Assembly (NCBI GenBank): GCA_902602515.1
Contig: CACKRG010000001.1
Coordinates: 1 to 64,000 of the forward strand
DNA length: 64,000 nt
Reading direction: 5' to 3'
Source of the DNA: an uncultured Alphaproteobacteria bacterium
GTDB taxonomy: Bacteria; Pseudomonadota; Alphaproteobacteria; HIMB59; GCA-002718135
Shown: one piece after another, positions 17,574-26,809 of the stretch
Layout: each line of letters begins with the position of its first letter
How positions within the stretch are numbered: position 1 is the first letter of the stretch
The notes under the pieces: generated by a model
The model's input: only the letters and a program-made list of their open reading frames with translations
What the model was told of the DNA's origin: nothing
Database searches by the model: none
Translations under genes and position numbers: made by a program

Positions 17574-18899
17574 ATGTCACAGGATCTTTCAAAAATTGCA
17601 AAACAAAAAAATATAAAATACTTTCTTATAAGCTACGTTGACTTTTTTGGAGTACTTCGCTCAAAATTAGTACCTTCTCAAGTAATAAAAGATATGCAAA
17701 AAGAAGGGGCTGGATTTGCTGGGTTTGCTACTTACCTAGATATGTCGCCTGCTGATCCTGATATGGTATCAATACCGGATCCCTCAAGTTTAATACAATT
17801 ACCATGGCAACCTGAAGTTGGATGGCTTGCAGGTGATTTATGGATGGATGGAAAGCCAGTTCAATCATCACCAAGGGTAATGCTAAAAAATCAAATTAGT
17901 GAACTAAAGAAAAAGAATATGTTTTTAAAATCTGGCGTCGAATGTGAATATTTTTTAATTTCACAAGATGGTAATTCTATTGCTGATGAAAAAGACCAAG
18001 CTTTTAAACCTTGTTATGATCAATCTGCTTTAATGAGGCAATATGATTTAATTAAAGAAATTTGTGACTGTATGATTAAACTTGGCTGGGGTCCTTATCA
18101 AAATGACCATGAAGATGCAAATGGCCAGTTTGAAATGAATTGGGATTTTTCTGACTGTTTAACAACTGCTGATAGACATGTTTTTTTTAAATTCATGGTC
18201 AAAGCACTTGCAGAGAAAAGAGGTTTAAGAGCAACATTTATGCCAAAACCATTTTCAAATAAAACAGGAAATGGTTGTCACGCGCATGTATCCTTATGGG
18301 ATAAAAAAGGTAGAAATATTTTTTTAGATAAAAAAGATAAATTAGGTTTATCTAAAAATGCTTATAATTTTATTGGTGGAGTTATGCATTCAGCAGAAGC
18401 TTTAACAGCTTGGTTTAATCCAACAATAAATAGTTTTAAAAGAATAAACGCACCTGTAACAGACTCAGGGGCAACTTGGTCTCCAAATACAATTACATAT
18501 TCAGGTAATAATAGAACACATATGATAAGAGTTCCAGGCTCAGGAAGATTTGAATTAAGATTAATGGACGGAGCAGTTAATCCTTACCTTCTTCAAGCGG
18601 GAATTATTGCGGCTGGGATGGATGGAATAAAAAATAAAAGAAATCCAGGTAAGCCAATCCATATCAATATGTATGAAGAAGCTAATAAAGTTAAGAATGC
18701 AAAAAAACTTCCAAAAAATCTTGATATAGCTCTTACGAATTTATCAAAAAGTAAAGTAATGCAAAAAGCTTTTAGTCCAAAAACTATTAATTCTTATGTT
18801 AAATTACGTACAACGGAAATTAAACAATTCAAAAAATCCGGTGATAGCAAAAAGAAGGGTATTACCAATTGGGAAAAAACAAACACCCTTGATTGTTAA
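17574..18899 (+). CDS. gmaS: Glutamine-synthetase-family ligase, GmaS/GlnT (type III) group
   Basis: A 441-residue ATP-dependent gamma-glutamyl ligase. The glutamate/metal sites are visible: GVECEYFL (E123, E125), QNDHEDANGQFEMNW (E180, E187), GNGCHAHVS (H236) and the C-terminal RFELRLMDGAVNPY. Length and pattern match gamma-glutamylmethylamide synthetase (GmaS) and rhizobial GlnT, which are close relatives and are often confused. GmaS joins methylamine to glutamate. With tmm, tdm, tmoXWV and mgsABC-like genes within 15 kb, GmaS is the better reading. It diverges from the riboswitch-controlled amt and is followed after 9 bp by an unknown gene. Confidence 0.7.
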   Translation: MSQDLSKIAKQKNIKYFLISYVDFFGVLRSKLVPSQVIKDMQKEGAGFAGFATYLDMSPADPDMVSIPDPSSLIQLPWQPEVGWLAGDLWMDGKPVQSSPRVMLKNQISELKKKNMFLKSGVECEYFLISQDGNSIADEKDQAFKPCYDQSALMRQYDLIKEICDCMIKLGWGPYQNDHEDANGQFEMNWDFSDCLTTADRHVFFKFMVKALAEKRGLRATFMPKPFSNKTGNGCHAHVSLWDKKGRNIFLDKKDKLGLSKNAYNFIGGVMHSAEALTAWFNPTINSFKRINAPVTDSGATWSPNTITYSGNNRTHMIRVPGSGRFELRLMDGAVNPYLLQAGIIAAGMDGIKNKRNPGKPIHINMYEEANKVKNAKKLPKNLDIALTNLSKSKVMQKAFSPKTINSYVKLRTTEIKQFKKSGDSKKKGITNWEKTNTLDC

Positions 18900-18908
18900 T
18901 AACAATGT

Positions 18909-19454
18909 ATGACTAAAGTAGGCTGGAGAGATTTTATTGTATGGCAATGTAGCCTACGTCAACGAAACTTTAGAATGTTTCAAGGCAAACCCTCTGAGGG
19001 TATAATATGTAAAATCTATGATAAGAAAAATAATAAAGATATAAAAAACTTTGTTAGTGTTTTATTAGAGAATAAAGTTAAAGAAGCTTCAAAAATGTTT
19101 GAGTATATGAATAAAAGAACTCACGACCCAGAAGAAAGATATTCAAAAGCTGTAAAACTATTTTCATCAGAATATTTTAATACACCAGAAAACTTTGATG
19201 GACGATTTACTGCCACTTTTGCAGATAATGACACATTTGTTAAAAAAATAAAAACATCAATTAAATATCAAGCACAATTTTTTGAAAGAGATAGCGGATT
19301 TGATTTTCCAGTAAAAATAAAAAAACTAAAAAAAACTGACTATGAGTGGCAATGTACTTTTTGGCACAATTTAATGTTTAATCCTGGTTTAAACGAAAAT
19401 ATAGAAGTACTACTTTTCACTCCTATTACAACTGGAGTGAAAAGAAGTAATTAA
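18909..19454 (+). CDS. Conserved-looking protein of unknown function next to gmaS
   Basis: A 181-residue soluble protein that I do not assign to a family. It is rich in aromatic and basic residues, with a striking start (VGWRDFIVWQCSLRQRNFR) and a second WQC motif near residue 150 (YEWQCTFWHNLMF). The middle is helical (NKVKEASKMFEYMNKRTHD). No signal peptide or membrane helix is seen. It follows gmaS by 9 bp on the same strand, so it is probably co-transcribed with it, and overlaps the convergent 137-residue gene by 4 bp. The tandem WQC segments and its place suggest a role with the ligase, perhaps as partner or regulator; this is inference. Confidence 0.7.
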   Translation: MTKVGWRDFIVWQCSLRQRNFRMFQGKPSEGIICKIYDKKNNKDIKNFVSVLLENKVKEASKMFEYMNKRTHDPEERYSKAVKLFSSEYFNTPENFDGRFTATFADNDTFVKKIKTSIKYQAQFFERDSGFDFPVKIKKLKKTDYEWQCTFWHNLMFNPGLNENIEVLLFTPITTGVKRSN

Positions 19455-19864
19455 TTTTTTTTGTAAGCTTTTTTTAATGTTACAAGAGGATGATTTGAAG
19501 ACATTTGAAATTTAATTAATAGTTCTCTTGCAATCATATCTCTGTCTTGTTGATCTTTTGGTAATTTTAAATTTGACGGGGTTGTTACCCAGCCGTTAAT
19601 ATTTCTATCAAAAACTGCAGGCTTACCATCTTCATAACCCATATGAACATCTTCCAACCAGTTTAAATCGTCCCAACCCATGTGCTCAATATATTTTTTT
19701 AGGAAAGGAGTAATTCTTGAATAGTCAGGTAAAAGATTCACATCATAACGATATCCAATATGTTGACCAATCATTTTTTCTCGAGCTGTTTTAATTCCTT
19801 TATCTTTGGATTTCGCTGAAGAAGTTTTTTTCTTAACAGTTTTTTTTGTTTTCTTTTTTGCCAT
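19451..19864 (-). CDS. Basic-tailed small protein of unknown function, last gene of the mgs-like operon
   Basis: A 137-residue protein. Residues 1-27 are almost only K, T and S with A (MAKKKTKKTVKKKTSSAKSK), a disordered cationic tail. The rest is an ordered domain with YRYDVNLLPDYSRITPFLKK, HMGWDDLNWLEDVHMGYEDG and ARELLIKFQMSSNHP. I do not recognise it. It starts 8 bp after the FMN glutamate-synthase-like gene and closes this minus-strand operon. The FMN protein itself also begins with a short lysine-rich tail (MASKKKKKQDK), so the two may interact or share localisation. Confidence 0.7.
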   Translation of the reverse strand: MAKKKTKKTVKKKTSSAKSKDKGIKTAREKMIGQHIGYRYDVNLLPDYSRITPFLKKYIEHMGWDDLNWLEDVHMGYEDGKPAVFDRNINGWVTTPSNLKLPKDQQDRDMIARELLIKFQMSSNHPLVTLKKAYKKN

Positions 19865-19872
19865 TTTTATTC

Positions 19873-21222
19873 CTAGATTGAATGAAAATTGTCTACACCA
19901 ACAGTATAATCAGTACCTGCTAAAGGAACTTTTGCAAGTGCTGACGCTTCCATTGTTAAAGCAGCTAAATCTTCTGGCTCTAATGAATGAATATTAGTTT
20001 TTCCACATGCTCTAGCTAATAACTGAGCTTCCAATGTCATTGAGTGTAAAAAATTATATACTCTTAATGCAGCATCATCAGGATTTAATCTCTTTCTTAA
20101 TTTTGGATCCTGGGTAGCTACACCTACTGGGCATCTGCCTGTATGACAGTGATAACAATCACCAGCTTCAACTCCAAGTTCTTTTTCAAAATCTGCTTCA
20201 GGAATATCTTTGTTACAATTTAAAGCAACTAATGCTGCAGTTCCTACGGAAATACAGTCAGCACCTAATGCTAGTGCTTTTGCCATATCAGCTCCGTCTC
20301 TTAAACCACCTGCAAATATTAATGTTACATCTCCAGATTTTCCAACATCATCAAGTGCCCTTCTTGCCTCTCTAACAGCAGCAATACCTGGAATACCTGT
20401 ATTAGCAGCAGCAATGTGTGGTCCAGCTCCAGTTGATCCTTCCATGCAATCTAAATAAATAGAGTCTGGATCACATTTAGCGGCCATACGAACATCGTCG
20501 TAGACTTTTGCAGCACCAAGTTTCAGTTGTATCGGAACTTGATTATCAGTTAATTCTCTTAATTCTTGAACCTTTAATGCCAAGTCATCTGGACCTAGCC
20601 AATCTGGGTGTCTAGCCGGTGAACGTTGATCAATTCCTGCTGGGAGTGATCTCATCTCAGCAACCTGATCGGTAACTTTTTGACCCATAAGGTGTCCACC
20701 CATACCAACTTTTTGACCTTGTCCAATAAATACTTCAATACCATCAGCTAGTTGTGCGTGATGAGGATTAAAACCATAACGAGATTGGATGCATTGATAG
20801 TACCACTTATGAGAATATCTTCTCTCATCAGGTATCATTCCACCTTCCCCAGAGCATGTTGCACTACCTGCCATCGTTGCTCCTCTAGCTAATGCAGTTT
20901 TCGCTTCGTAAGAAAGTGCACCAAAGCTCATTGAAGTAATATAAACAGGAATATCAAGCTCTATTGGATTTTTACATCTAGGTCCAACTACAGTTTTTGT
21001 TTCGCATTTTTCTCTATAACCCTCAATTACAAATCTAGTAAGAGTGCCTGGCAAGAAAGTAAGATCATCCCAATGTGGTATCTTTTTCATTAAAGCCATA
21101 CCACGCATACGATATCGACCTAATTCAGATTTAATATGGATATCGTTAATTACTTCAGGTGTAAATATTGCGTTACGTCCTAAAATACTTTTATCTTGTT
21201 TTTTCTTTTTTTTACTTGCCAT
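19873..21222 (-). CDS. mgsC: FMN-binding glutamate-synthase-type protein (MgsC/GlxD)
   Basis: A 449-residue protein matching the FMN and central region of the glutamate synthase large subunit as a stand-alone chain. Visible are TSMSFGALSYEAK, the GGMIPDERR segment, the QLKLGAAKVYDD region, GLRDGADMAKALALGAD at the phosphate site, and the 3Fe-4S cysteines in DCYHCHTGRCPVG. In N-methylglutamate synthase (MgsABC) or GlxBCD systems this subunit makes the final C-N bond. A GGAGGAAAT ribosome site precedes the start. Together with the next two genes it rebuilds a split GltB-like enzyme. Confidence 0.85.
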   Translation of the reverse strand: MASKKKKKQDKSILGRNAIFTPEVINDIHIKSELGRYRMRGMALMKKIPHWDDLTFLPGTLTRFVIEGYREKCETKTVVGPRCKNPIELDIPVYITSMSFGALSYEAKTALARGATMAGSATCSGEGGMIPDERRYSHKWYYQCIQSRYGFNPHHAQLADGIEVFIGQGQKVGMGGHLMGQKVTDQVAEMRSLPAGIDQRSPARHPDWLGPDDLALKVQELRELTDNQVPIQLKLGAAKVYDDVRMAAKCDPDSIYLDCMEGSTGAGPHIAAANTGIPGIAAVREARRALDDVGKSGDVTLIFAGGLRDGADMAKALALGADCISVGTAALVALNCNKDIPEADFEKELGVEAGDCYHCHTGRCPVGVATQDPKLRKRLNPDDAALRVYNFLHSMTLEAQLLARACGKTNIHSLEPEDLAALTMEASALAKVPLAGTDYTVGVDNFHSI

Positions 21223-21246
21223 TCCTAATTTCCTCCGTTTTAAAAA

Positions 21247-22089
21247 TTAAATTGCACCTTTCCTCTCAGTTGGTTCAAGATTATCGTAATTCCATAATTT
21301 TTTACCAGAAACAATTTTTGTCATTTTTTTAAAATCAACTTTTTTATCAATTTCTGCGACTTTTAATTTTCTTTTTAACCAATCAACATCAAGTTCTGTC
21401 ATTTCAGCTTCAACAGCATCTGCTCCAAGAGATTTAATATTGCCCCCAACAAAAATGGTTCCATCATAAAGTGAATCAGCTAGGTTCGGACCAACATCTC
21501 CAAGAATTACTATTCTACCTCTTTGCATCATAAAACCAGTGAATGCGCCAGCATCACCACCGACAATAATTGTTCCACCTTTCATATCTATTCCAGATCT
21601 GGCGCCAACACTTCCTTTACATATTAGGTCACCACCTCTAATTGCAGCTCCAAAGCAAGAACCAGCATTTTTTTCTACAACGACTTTTCCAGCCATCATA
21701 TTTTCAGCACATGACCATCCAACTCTTCCGGATATTCTAACGTTAGGGCCATCAACAGAACCAATTCCAAAATAACCAAGACTTCCCTCAACAATAAGAT
21801 TTAGTTTGTTAAGAATACCAACGCCTATACTGTGTTTTGAGCCAGGATTTTTAATAACTATTGTTCCATATCCTTGAGACATTAATTCCTTAATTTTTCT
21901 ATTTATATCTAAACATTCAATATCTTTTGCATCTATTTCTGTTCGTTTATTAAAATCAACATCATAGGCATCATGGTAGAAAAAGTTTTCTGATTCTTCA
22001 GGATTAAAAAAAACTTGCTGAGTGCGGCCTGTTAGAACTTCTTCATGAAGTCCCATTTCTGTCGATTTATGTCCTTTTATGCTTGCCAT
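21247..22089 (-). CDS. mgsB: GXGXG-domain glutamate-synthase-type subunit (MgsB/GlxC)
   Basis: A 280-residue protein equal to the C-terminal beta-helix domain of glutamate synthase. Repeated glycine-rich strands show this: YGTIVIKNPGSKHSIGVG, GKVVVEKNAGSCFGAAIRGG, GTIIVGGDAGAFTGF and GTIFVGGNIKSLGADA. The domain is structural and shapes the ammonia channel between the amidotransferase and FMN parts. Its start overlaps the end of the amidotransferase gene by 13 bp, and the FMN-subunit gene follows 24 bp later. Confidence 0.85.
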   Translation of the reverse strand: MASIKGHKSTEMGLHEEVLTGRTQQVFFNPEESENFFYHDAYDVDFNKRTEIDAKDIECLDINRKIKELMSQGYGTIVIKNPGSKHSIGVGILNKLNLIVEGSLGYFGIGSVDGPNVRISGRVGWSCAENMMAGKVVVEKNAGSCFGAAIRGGDLICKGSVGARSGIDMKGGTIIVGGDAGAFTGFMMQRGRIVILGDVGPNLADSLYDGTIFVGGNIKSLGADAVEAEMTELDVDWLKRKLKVAEIDKKVDFKKMTKIVSGKKLWNYDNLEPTERKGAI

Positions 22090-23018
22090 ACCTTAACCTC
22101 ACCTTCATAAGGGTCATAAGTGTCAATTTCAGTTGGCATGACACTACGAATTGCGACTTCTTCAGAAGCTAATGCAACTAAATCATCGCTTTCATAAAGA
22201 ACCATAGGTTTAGCGGCCATAGTATCTTTGGCCATACCCAGTTTATCTTTTGTTGCAACTAAGTAAGTAAAAACTCCGTCCAAGTGTTCTAAAGATCCTT
22301 TCATTGCCTCTTCTAAATCCATTCCTTCTCTAATTTTATCTGCTAGATATACTGCAATTAGTTCAGAATCACAGGAAGACAAGAAACGCATTCCCTTTGC
22401 TTCAAGCGCTCTTCTATTGTTCCAATAATTTGTTAGCTGACCGTTATGAACAACAGAAACATCACTAAAAGGATAAGCCCAATATGGATGCGCAGATCTT
22501 ATATCTACTCCTGACTCAGTTGCCATTCTAGTGTGACCAATTCCATGAGTCCCTGAAAATTGATTCAAACTATATTGATCTGCTACAACTGATGCATCCC
22601 CAATATCCTTAATTAGCTCTAAAGATTTTCCTAAAGATTGTATTTCAGTTTCCTCAACTGATTCAATTTTTTTTGCTAAATCTAATAAATCACCATCATA
22701 AGAAATTACATATCTGAATGAATAGTCAGTAATTTTCTCATCATCATGTATAGTAGCACCTACCTCATTTATTTTTTTATCAACTTCTTTTCTTCTGGCA
22801 GCATAAACACTTGGATCCTCTTTAACAGCAGTGGTACCTTCTTTAACATTTTCTCCTACCTTATATCTTAAAATATAATTGTTAGACTCTCCTTCTCCAT
22901 ATAAAGCATAGCCTGTAGAGTCTGGTCCACGATGCTTCAGGGATTGAAGCATTTTTTGCATTTCGCCACCTACATTGTTTGACTTTCCTCTATGAATAAT
23001 ACCTGCTATTCCACACAT
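22077..23018 (-). CDS. mgsA: Class II glutamine amidotransferase subunit (MgsA/GlxB)
   Basis: A 313-residue protein starting MCGIAGIIHRG; after removal of methionine, the cysteine is the Ntn nucleophile. The glutaminase pattern continues with LKHRGPDSTG, GIGHTRMATESGVD and SVVHNGQLTNYWNNRR. It splits glutamine (or gamma-glutamylmethylamide) and passes the amine to the FMN subunit. An insertion at about 85-150 is typical of GlxB/MgsA rather than full glutamate synthase. The three subunit genes appear in the order A, B, C. Confidence 0.85.
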   Translation of the reverse strand: MCGIAGIIHRGKSNNVGGEMQKMLQSLKHRGPDSTGYALYGEGESNNYILRYKVGENVKEGTTAVKEDPSVYAARRKEVDKKINEVGATIHDDEKITDYSFRYVISYDGDLLDLAKKIESVEETEIQSLGKSLELIKDIGDASVVADQYSLNQFSGTHGIGHTRMATESGVDIRSAHPYWAYPFSDVSVVHNGQLTNYWNNRRALEAKGMRFLSSCDSELIAVYLADKIREGMDLEEAMKGSLEHLDGVFTYLVATKDKLGMAKDTMAAKPMVLYESDDLVALASEEVAIRSVMPTEIDTYDPYEGEVKVWQA

Positions 23019-23034
23019 CTTTTATTCCTCTCTA

Positions 23035-24507
23035 CTATGGTAAAATATCTAAATAAGTATCAACATCCCACTGCGTTACAGCAGATAGGAATTTTTCCCA
23101 TTCATCTTTTTTATAATGCATAAATACTCTGAGCATTTCATCAGGAAGTGCAGATTTAATAATCTCATCACTATCTAATCTATCTATAGCTTCACCTAAA
23201 GTTAATGGAAGTTTATCTACTTTTTTACCAGCCTTCATTGCTTCATAGATATTTTGTTTTTCAGGTTCCCCTGGATCCATGTTCTTATCTAAACCATCAT
23301 CGAATGCTTTTAATATACCACCTCCAAGTAAATAAGGATTATGAGATGAATCTACTGATCTGTATTCTACTCTTCCAGGGGCAGAAACACGAACACTACA
23401 CGTTCTATTTTGATAACCCCAGTCTGCATAAACTGGAGCCCAAAAACCTGTGTCCCATAATCTTCTGTAGGAATTAACCGTTGGTGATCCAAGGCAAGTT
23501 AATGCTGGTAAATGATTTAACATTCCAGCTATACTATTTAATCCCACAGGGCCTGGCTTTACTGCATCAATTTTTGGATCAGGCATAAACATATTTTCTC
23601 CACCTGATATATGAGTAAATACTTGCTCCATACCGGGTAGTGGATCATTACCTATAGGAGTGGATTTAAATTCTCCACCTTTCCAAAGTGACACATTAGT
23701 ATGACATCCATTCGCGGATACTCCCATGAATGGTTTACTCATGAAGCATGCTATTAAATTAAATTCTCTTGCAACTTGTGCACAAATTTGTCTGTAAGTT
23801 GAGAGCCTATCTGCATTTCGAAGGACTTCATCATACATAAAGTTAAGCTCTAATTGTCCCGGGGCATCCTCGTGATCACCTTGAATAACATCTAATCCCA
23901 TCGCACGAGAATATTCTATAACTTTCATATAAACTGGTCTTAACGATTCAAATTGATCAATGTGATAACAATAAGGTCTTGAGAAACCGTCTCCAGTAGG
24001 TTCACCATTATCTTTTTTTGTTAACCACATCATTTCAGGTTCAGTACCAGCTCTTAAATGCATTCCATGTTTGTTTTTAAACTCATCTTGAAAAATTTTT
24101 AAATTACCACGACAGTCTGATGTAAGGTGTCCTCCTGGATTGTCATCTTCTTCTCTATTTCTAAAGCACGTTACAAAGACTCTTGCTATTCTTTTATCCC
24201 ATGGTAGTTGAACAAAAGTTTCAGGTTCAGGAATACCAACAAGTTCGGAAGCTTCTGGACCATAACCTATATAATCGCCATGCCTGTCTATGAATAGATT
24301 TGCTGTAGCACCATAAACTAATTGAAAACCTTTTTCAGCAATTGATTCCCAGTGATCAGCTGGAACACCTTTACCAACAATTCTTCCTGTTACAGAAATA
24401 AATTGGTAATAAATGTATTCAATTTTTAAATCATTAATTTTTTTCCTAACATCTTTAACAAGCTTGTCTCTACCAGGCTGGCTAACAAATTTTTCTAAAT
24501 CAGTCAT
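23035..24507 (-). CDS. Glutamine-synthetase-family protein, long form
   Basis: A 490-residue member of the glutamine synthetase family, longer than the 441-residue homologue at 17.6 kb and not a close copy. Active-site segments are present: RAGTEPEMMWL, VIQGDHEDAPGQLELNF, ANGCHTNVSLW and RVEYRSVDSSHNPY. It has an N-terminal beta-grasp region (FISVTGRIVGKGVPADHW). Its substrate amine is not known. Its place between the FAD oxidoreductase and the mgsA-like gene suggests gamma-glutamylation of an amine in the same pathway. It is the second gene of the operon that starts behind the 25.94 kb palindrome. Confidence 0.8.
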   Translation of the reverse strand: MTDLEKFVSQPGRDKLVKDVRKKINDLKIEYIYYQFISVTGRIVGKGVPADHWESIAEKGFQLVYGATANLFIDRHGDYIGYGPEASELVGIPEPETFVQLPWDKRIARVFVTCFRNREEDDNPGGHLTSDCRGNLKIFQDEFKNKHGMHLRAGTEPEMMWLTKKDNGEPTGDGFSRPYCYHIDQFESLRPVYMKVIEYSRAMGLDVIQGDHEDAPGQLELNFMYDEVLRNADRLSTYRQICAQVAREFNLIACFMSKPFMGVSANGCHTNVSLWKGGEFKSTPIGNDPLPGMEQVFTHISGGENMFMPDPKIDAVKPGPVGLNSIAGMLNHLPALTCLGSPTVNSYRRLWDTGFWAPVYADWGYQNRTCSVRVSAPGRVEYRSVDSSHNPYLLGGGILKAFDDGLDKNMDPGEPEKQNIYEAMKAGKKVDKLPLTLGEAIDRLDSDEIIKSALPDEMLRVFMHYKKDEWEKFLSAVTQWDVDTYLDILP

Positions 24508-24533
24508 ACTTCCTCCCTCTCAACCTATTCAAT

Positions 24534-25880
24534 CTAACTCCAAGGAAATGGACTGTTAGATGTAGGATGTAATTTTCCTTGCTCGTATCTTGAAAACCTA
24601 AAAGGTTCTAGAAGTTTACTTTTTTCCCCCAATACCTCATCAGCAACAAGCTTACCAACTCCGATCATTTTATAACCATGATTTGAGTCTGCAATCAAGT
24701 AAACATTTTCTCTAAAAGTATCAAAAATAGGGAAAGAATCAGGAGTAAAACATCCTAATCCACCAGTTGCTCCCTTTTTAAATAAATGTGATTTGCCTTC
24801 AAATCTTTTGTGGCAATGAGCTAAAGCTGAAGTCCACATATGAGCAAAATGATCATCTAAAGTGAATTCTGAAGACTTAGGTCCGTATGGATCAACTAAT
24901 ACACCTTCTCCTCCAGCCTTACCAACCTTGTAAGGTGATGAACCACCTTGAATACCATTAAAATGAAAATCAGGTTTGTAATAAATTCCCCAGAGCTCAT
25001 CAGTAATGAGTGATTTATCTACATCAGAATAAAGTGGCGCATCAGTATCTACATGAAGAACTGGTGGCATATTATCATCATCTGTTTTTAAAAAACCTGG
25101 CTCTACTCCAAGTACACCTTCTGTTAAAAACCAGTATTGCCACATTGGAACATTGTTATGCATTTCACCTTTAGAATTTTTTATTGAAATTTGATTTGGT
25201 AAATCCATCATATCCCAAAATCTTTTAACCCATGGCCCTGCTCCAACTATAACATGATCACATTTAATTAAACCTTTATCAGTCTCTATACCAGTAACTG
25301 CATTTGAATTAGACCCAAATTCAAAACCTTTAACTTCTGTACCAGTAAGAATTCTCACTCCTTCTGCTTCCGCTTTGTCGGCTAATCCATAGATAGAAGA
25401 AGTATTATTTGCATACCCTCCTCTTTTTTCGTGAAGAACACTAGTGATACCTTGAGCTTGCCAATCACTAAAATATTTTTTCATGTATTGTTCTGATTCT
25501 TTTTTTCCTTGAATAAATACAGAGTCGTAACCAATATTTTTTTGTTGAGCATAAATTTCTGCAACATCATTTTCCATACATTCTGGGCTTATTTGCATGT
25601 ATCCTACATCGTGGTAGTGAAAATTTTTTGCATCACTTTCCCAAACCTCAACACACATTGCCATTAACTCTCTCATCGCAGGCTGATAGTAATTATTTCT
25701 AATTACACCACATGCAATTCCACTTGCGCCTGCAGCAATGCTGTCTTTATCAATTACTAAAATTTTAGACCCATCACCTTTACCTTTAGCTTTCAATTTT
25801 GCAGCTAGGTGCCAAGCCGTACTTAATCCATGTATACCAGCTCCAATAATGGCATACTCAACTTTTGATGGTATCGACAT
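24534..25880 (-). CDS. FAD-dependent amine/N-methyl-amino-acid oxidoreductase (DAO family)
   Basis: A 448-residue flavoprotein of the D-amino-acid-oxidase/SoxB-like family. The start at 25880 is preferred over an in-frame ATG at 25904 because AAGGAAG lies 8 bases before it. The FAD motif AIIGAGIHGLSTAWHLA is at 10-26, and DKDSIAAGASGIACGVIRNN covers the flavin loop. The C-terminus has GGLGCFTPDSFPIFD and SNHGYKMIGVGK. The oxidised amine could be N-methylglutamate, sarcosine or a similar compound. It is the first gene of the operon with the second GS homologue and the mgsABC-like genes. A 19-bp palindrome lies 56 bp upstream. Confidence 0.8.
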   Translation of the reverse strand: MSIPSKVEYAIIGAGIHGLSTAWHLAAKLKAKGKGDGSKILVIDKDSIAAGASGIACGVIRNNYYQPAMRELMAMCVEVWESDAKNFHYHDVGYMQISPECMENDVAEIYAQQKNIGYDSVFIQGKKESEQYMKKYFSDWQAQGITSVLHEKRGGYANNTSSIYGLADKAEAEGVRILTGTEVKGFEFGSNSNAVTGIETDKGLIKCDHVIVGAGPWVKRFWDMMDLPNQISIKNSKGEMHNNVPMWQYWFLTEGVLGVEPGFLKTDDDNMPPVLHVDTDAPLYSDVDKSLITDELWGIYYKPDFHFNGIQGGSSPYKVGKAGGEGVLVDPYGPKSSEFTLDDHFAHMWTSALAHCHKRFEGKSHLFKKGATGGLGCFTPDSFPIFDTFRENVYLIADSNHGYKMIGVGKLVADEVLGEKSKLLEPFRFSRYEQGKLHPTSNSPFPWS

Positions 25881-25935
25881 TCTTATGCTTCCTTTTTTAA
25901 ACATTTATTTTATAGATATTGATGCTGAAAGGATT

Positions 25936-25954
25936 TGTTTCATTAAATGAAACA
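25936..25954. promoter_or_regulatory. 19-bp perfect palindrome, likely operator of the FAD oxidoreductase / mgs operon
   Basis: TGTTTCATT A AATGAAACA: both 9-base arms match fully. It lies between the IclR gene end and the FAD oxidoreductase start, the expected promoter zone for that operon. Its outer core TGTTTCA-N5-TGAAACA resembles the palindromes bound by IclR-family proteins such as KdgR and nearly repeats at 31499-31517. Confidence 0.7.
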
Positions 25955-25978
25955 ATTTAAAGATAAGCCTTTTAATCT

Positions 25979-26740
25979 CTAATTATTAATAAGCCTTTTA
26001 GAAATTTGTTTTGCGGTATTCATTACCTTGATTGACAAATCTGGAATTGTTTTTAAGTTAATTGTGCTTTTTGTTCCTGATATTGAGATTCCAGCTATTG
26101 CCCTTCCTTGTGAGTCAAGTATTGCAGAACCTATACCATGGATATAATCAAATGTTTCAGCTTCATTAATACTGAAACCTGACTTCCGTGATTTATTTAA
26201 TTCTAAAATAAGTTTATCTAGAGAAGTAATTGTATTTTTTGTGTGCTTGTAAAGAGAATAAGTTTTATAAATATTTTTGAGTTCATCTTTAGTTTTGAAA
26301 GATAAAATAGACTTACCCAATGCCGTACTATGAGCATCCTGCCTCATTCTAAAGGATCTTGGTGCATCATCCCCAGTTGGATCAACCTTATCACAATAAA
26401 CTATATGTGGTCCCTCTAGAACTGCAAGATATGTGATATGCTGCGTATCAAAAGCAAGTTTTTTTATGTTTTCAAAACACGTTGTAGTTAAAGTTTTTAA
26501 AAAATCTGATTTATCACCAAAATCAAATATTTTGTGACCCAAAGAATATAAATTAGTTGATACATCTTTAAAAATATAACCTAAACTTACAAGATATGTA
26601 AGAATACGAAATGCAGTTGCACGGTCTAATTTAGTTATGGAAGCTACCTGACTAGCTTTAAGAGGTTTAGGAGATTTACCAACACACTCAATTATTACTA
26701 ATGCTTTTTTAATTGATCCACTTAAATAGTTTCTTGTCAT
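25979..26740 (-). CDS. IclR-family transcriptional regulator
   Basis: A 253-residue regulator. The N-terminal winged helix-turn-helix (about 8-70) contains KALVIIECVGKSPKPLKASQ, then TKLDRATAFRILTYLVSLGY as recognition helix region. The C-terminal effector domain has MRQDAHSTALGKSILSF and the GIGSAILDSQGRAIAGISISG pattern typical of IclR. It is encoded upstream of the FAD/mgs-like operon on the same strand and divergent from the kinase-tdm genes, so it is the natural candidate for control of methylated-amine genes. Confidence 0.9.
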   Translation of the reverse strand: MTRNYLSGSIKKALVIIECVGKSPKPLKASQVASITKLDRATAFRILTYLVSLGYIFKDVSTNLYSLGHKIFDFGDKSDFLKTLTTTCFENIKKLAFDTQHITYLAVLEGPHIVYCDKVDPTGDDAPRSFRMRQDAHSTALGKSILSFKTKDELKNIYKTYSLYKHTKNTITSLDKLILELNKSRKSGFSINEAETFDYIHGIGSAILDSQGRAIAGISISGTKSTINLKTIPDLSIKVMNTAKQISKRLINN

Positions 26741-26809
26741 AATTAATAAAATTTTTTAATTGTTAATAAACTATCTTTTAATTAAATTAAATCATGGAAT
26801 AATTTGGAT

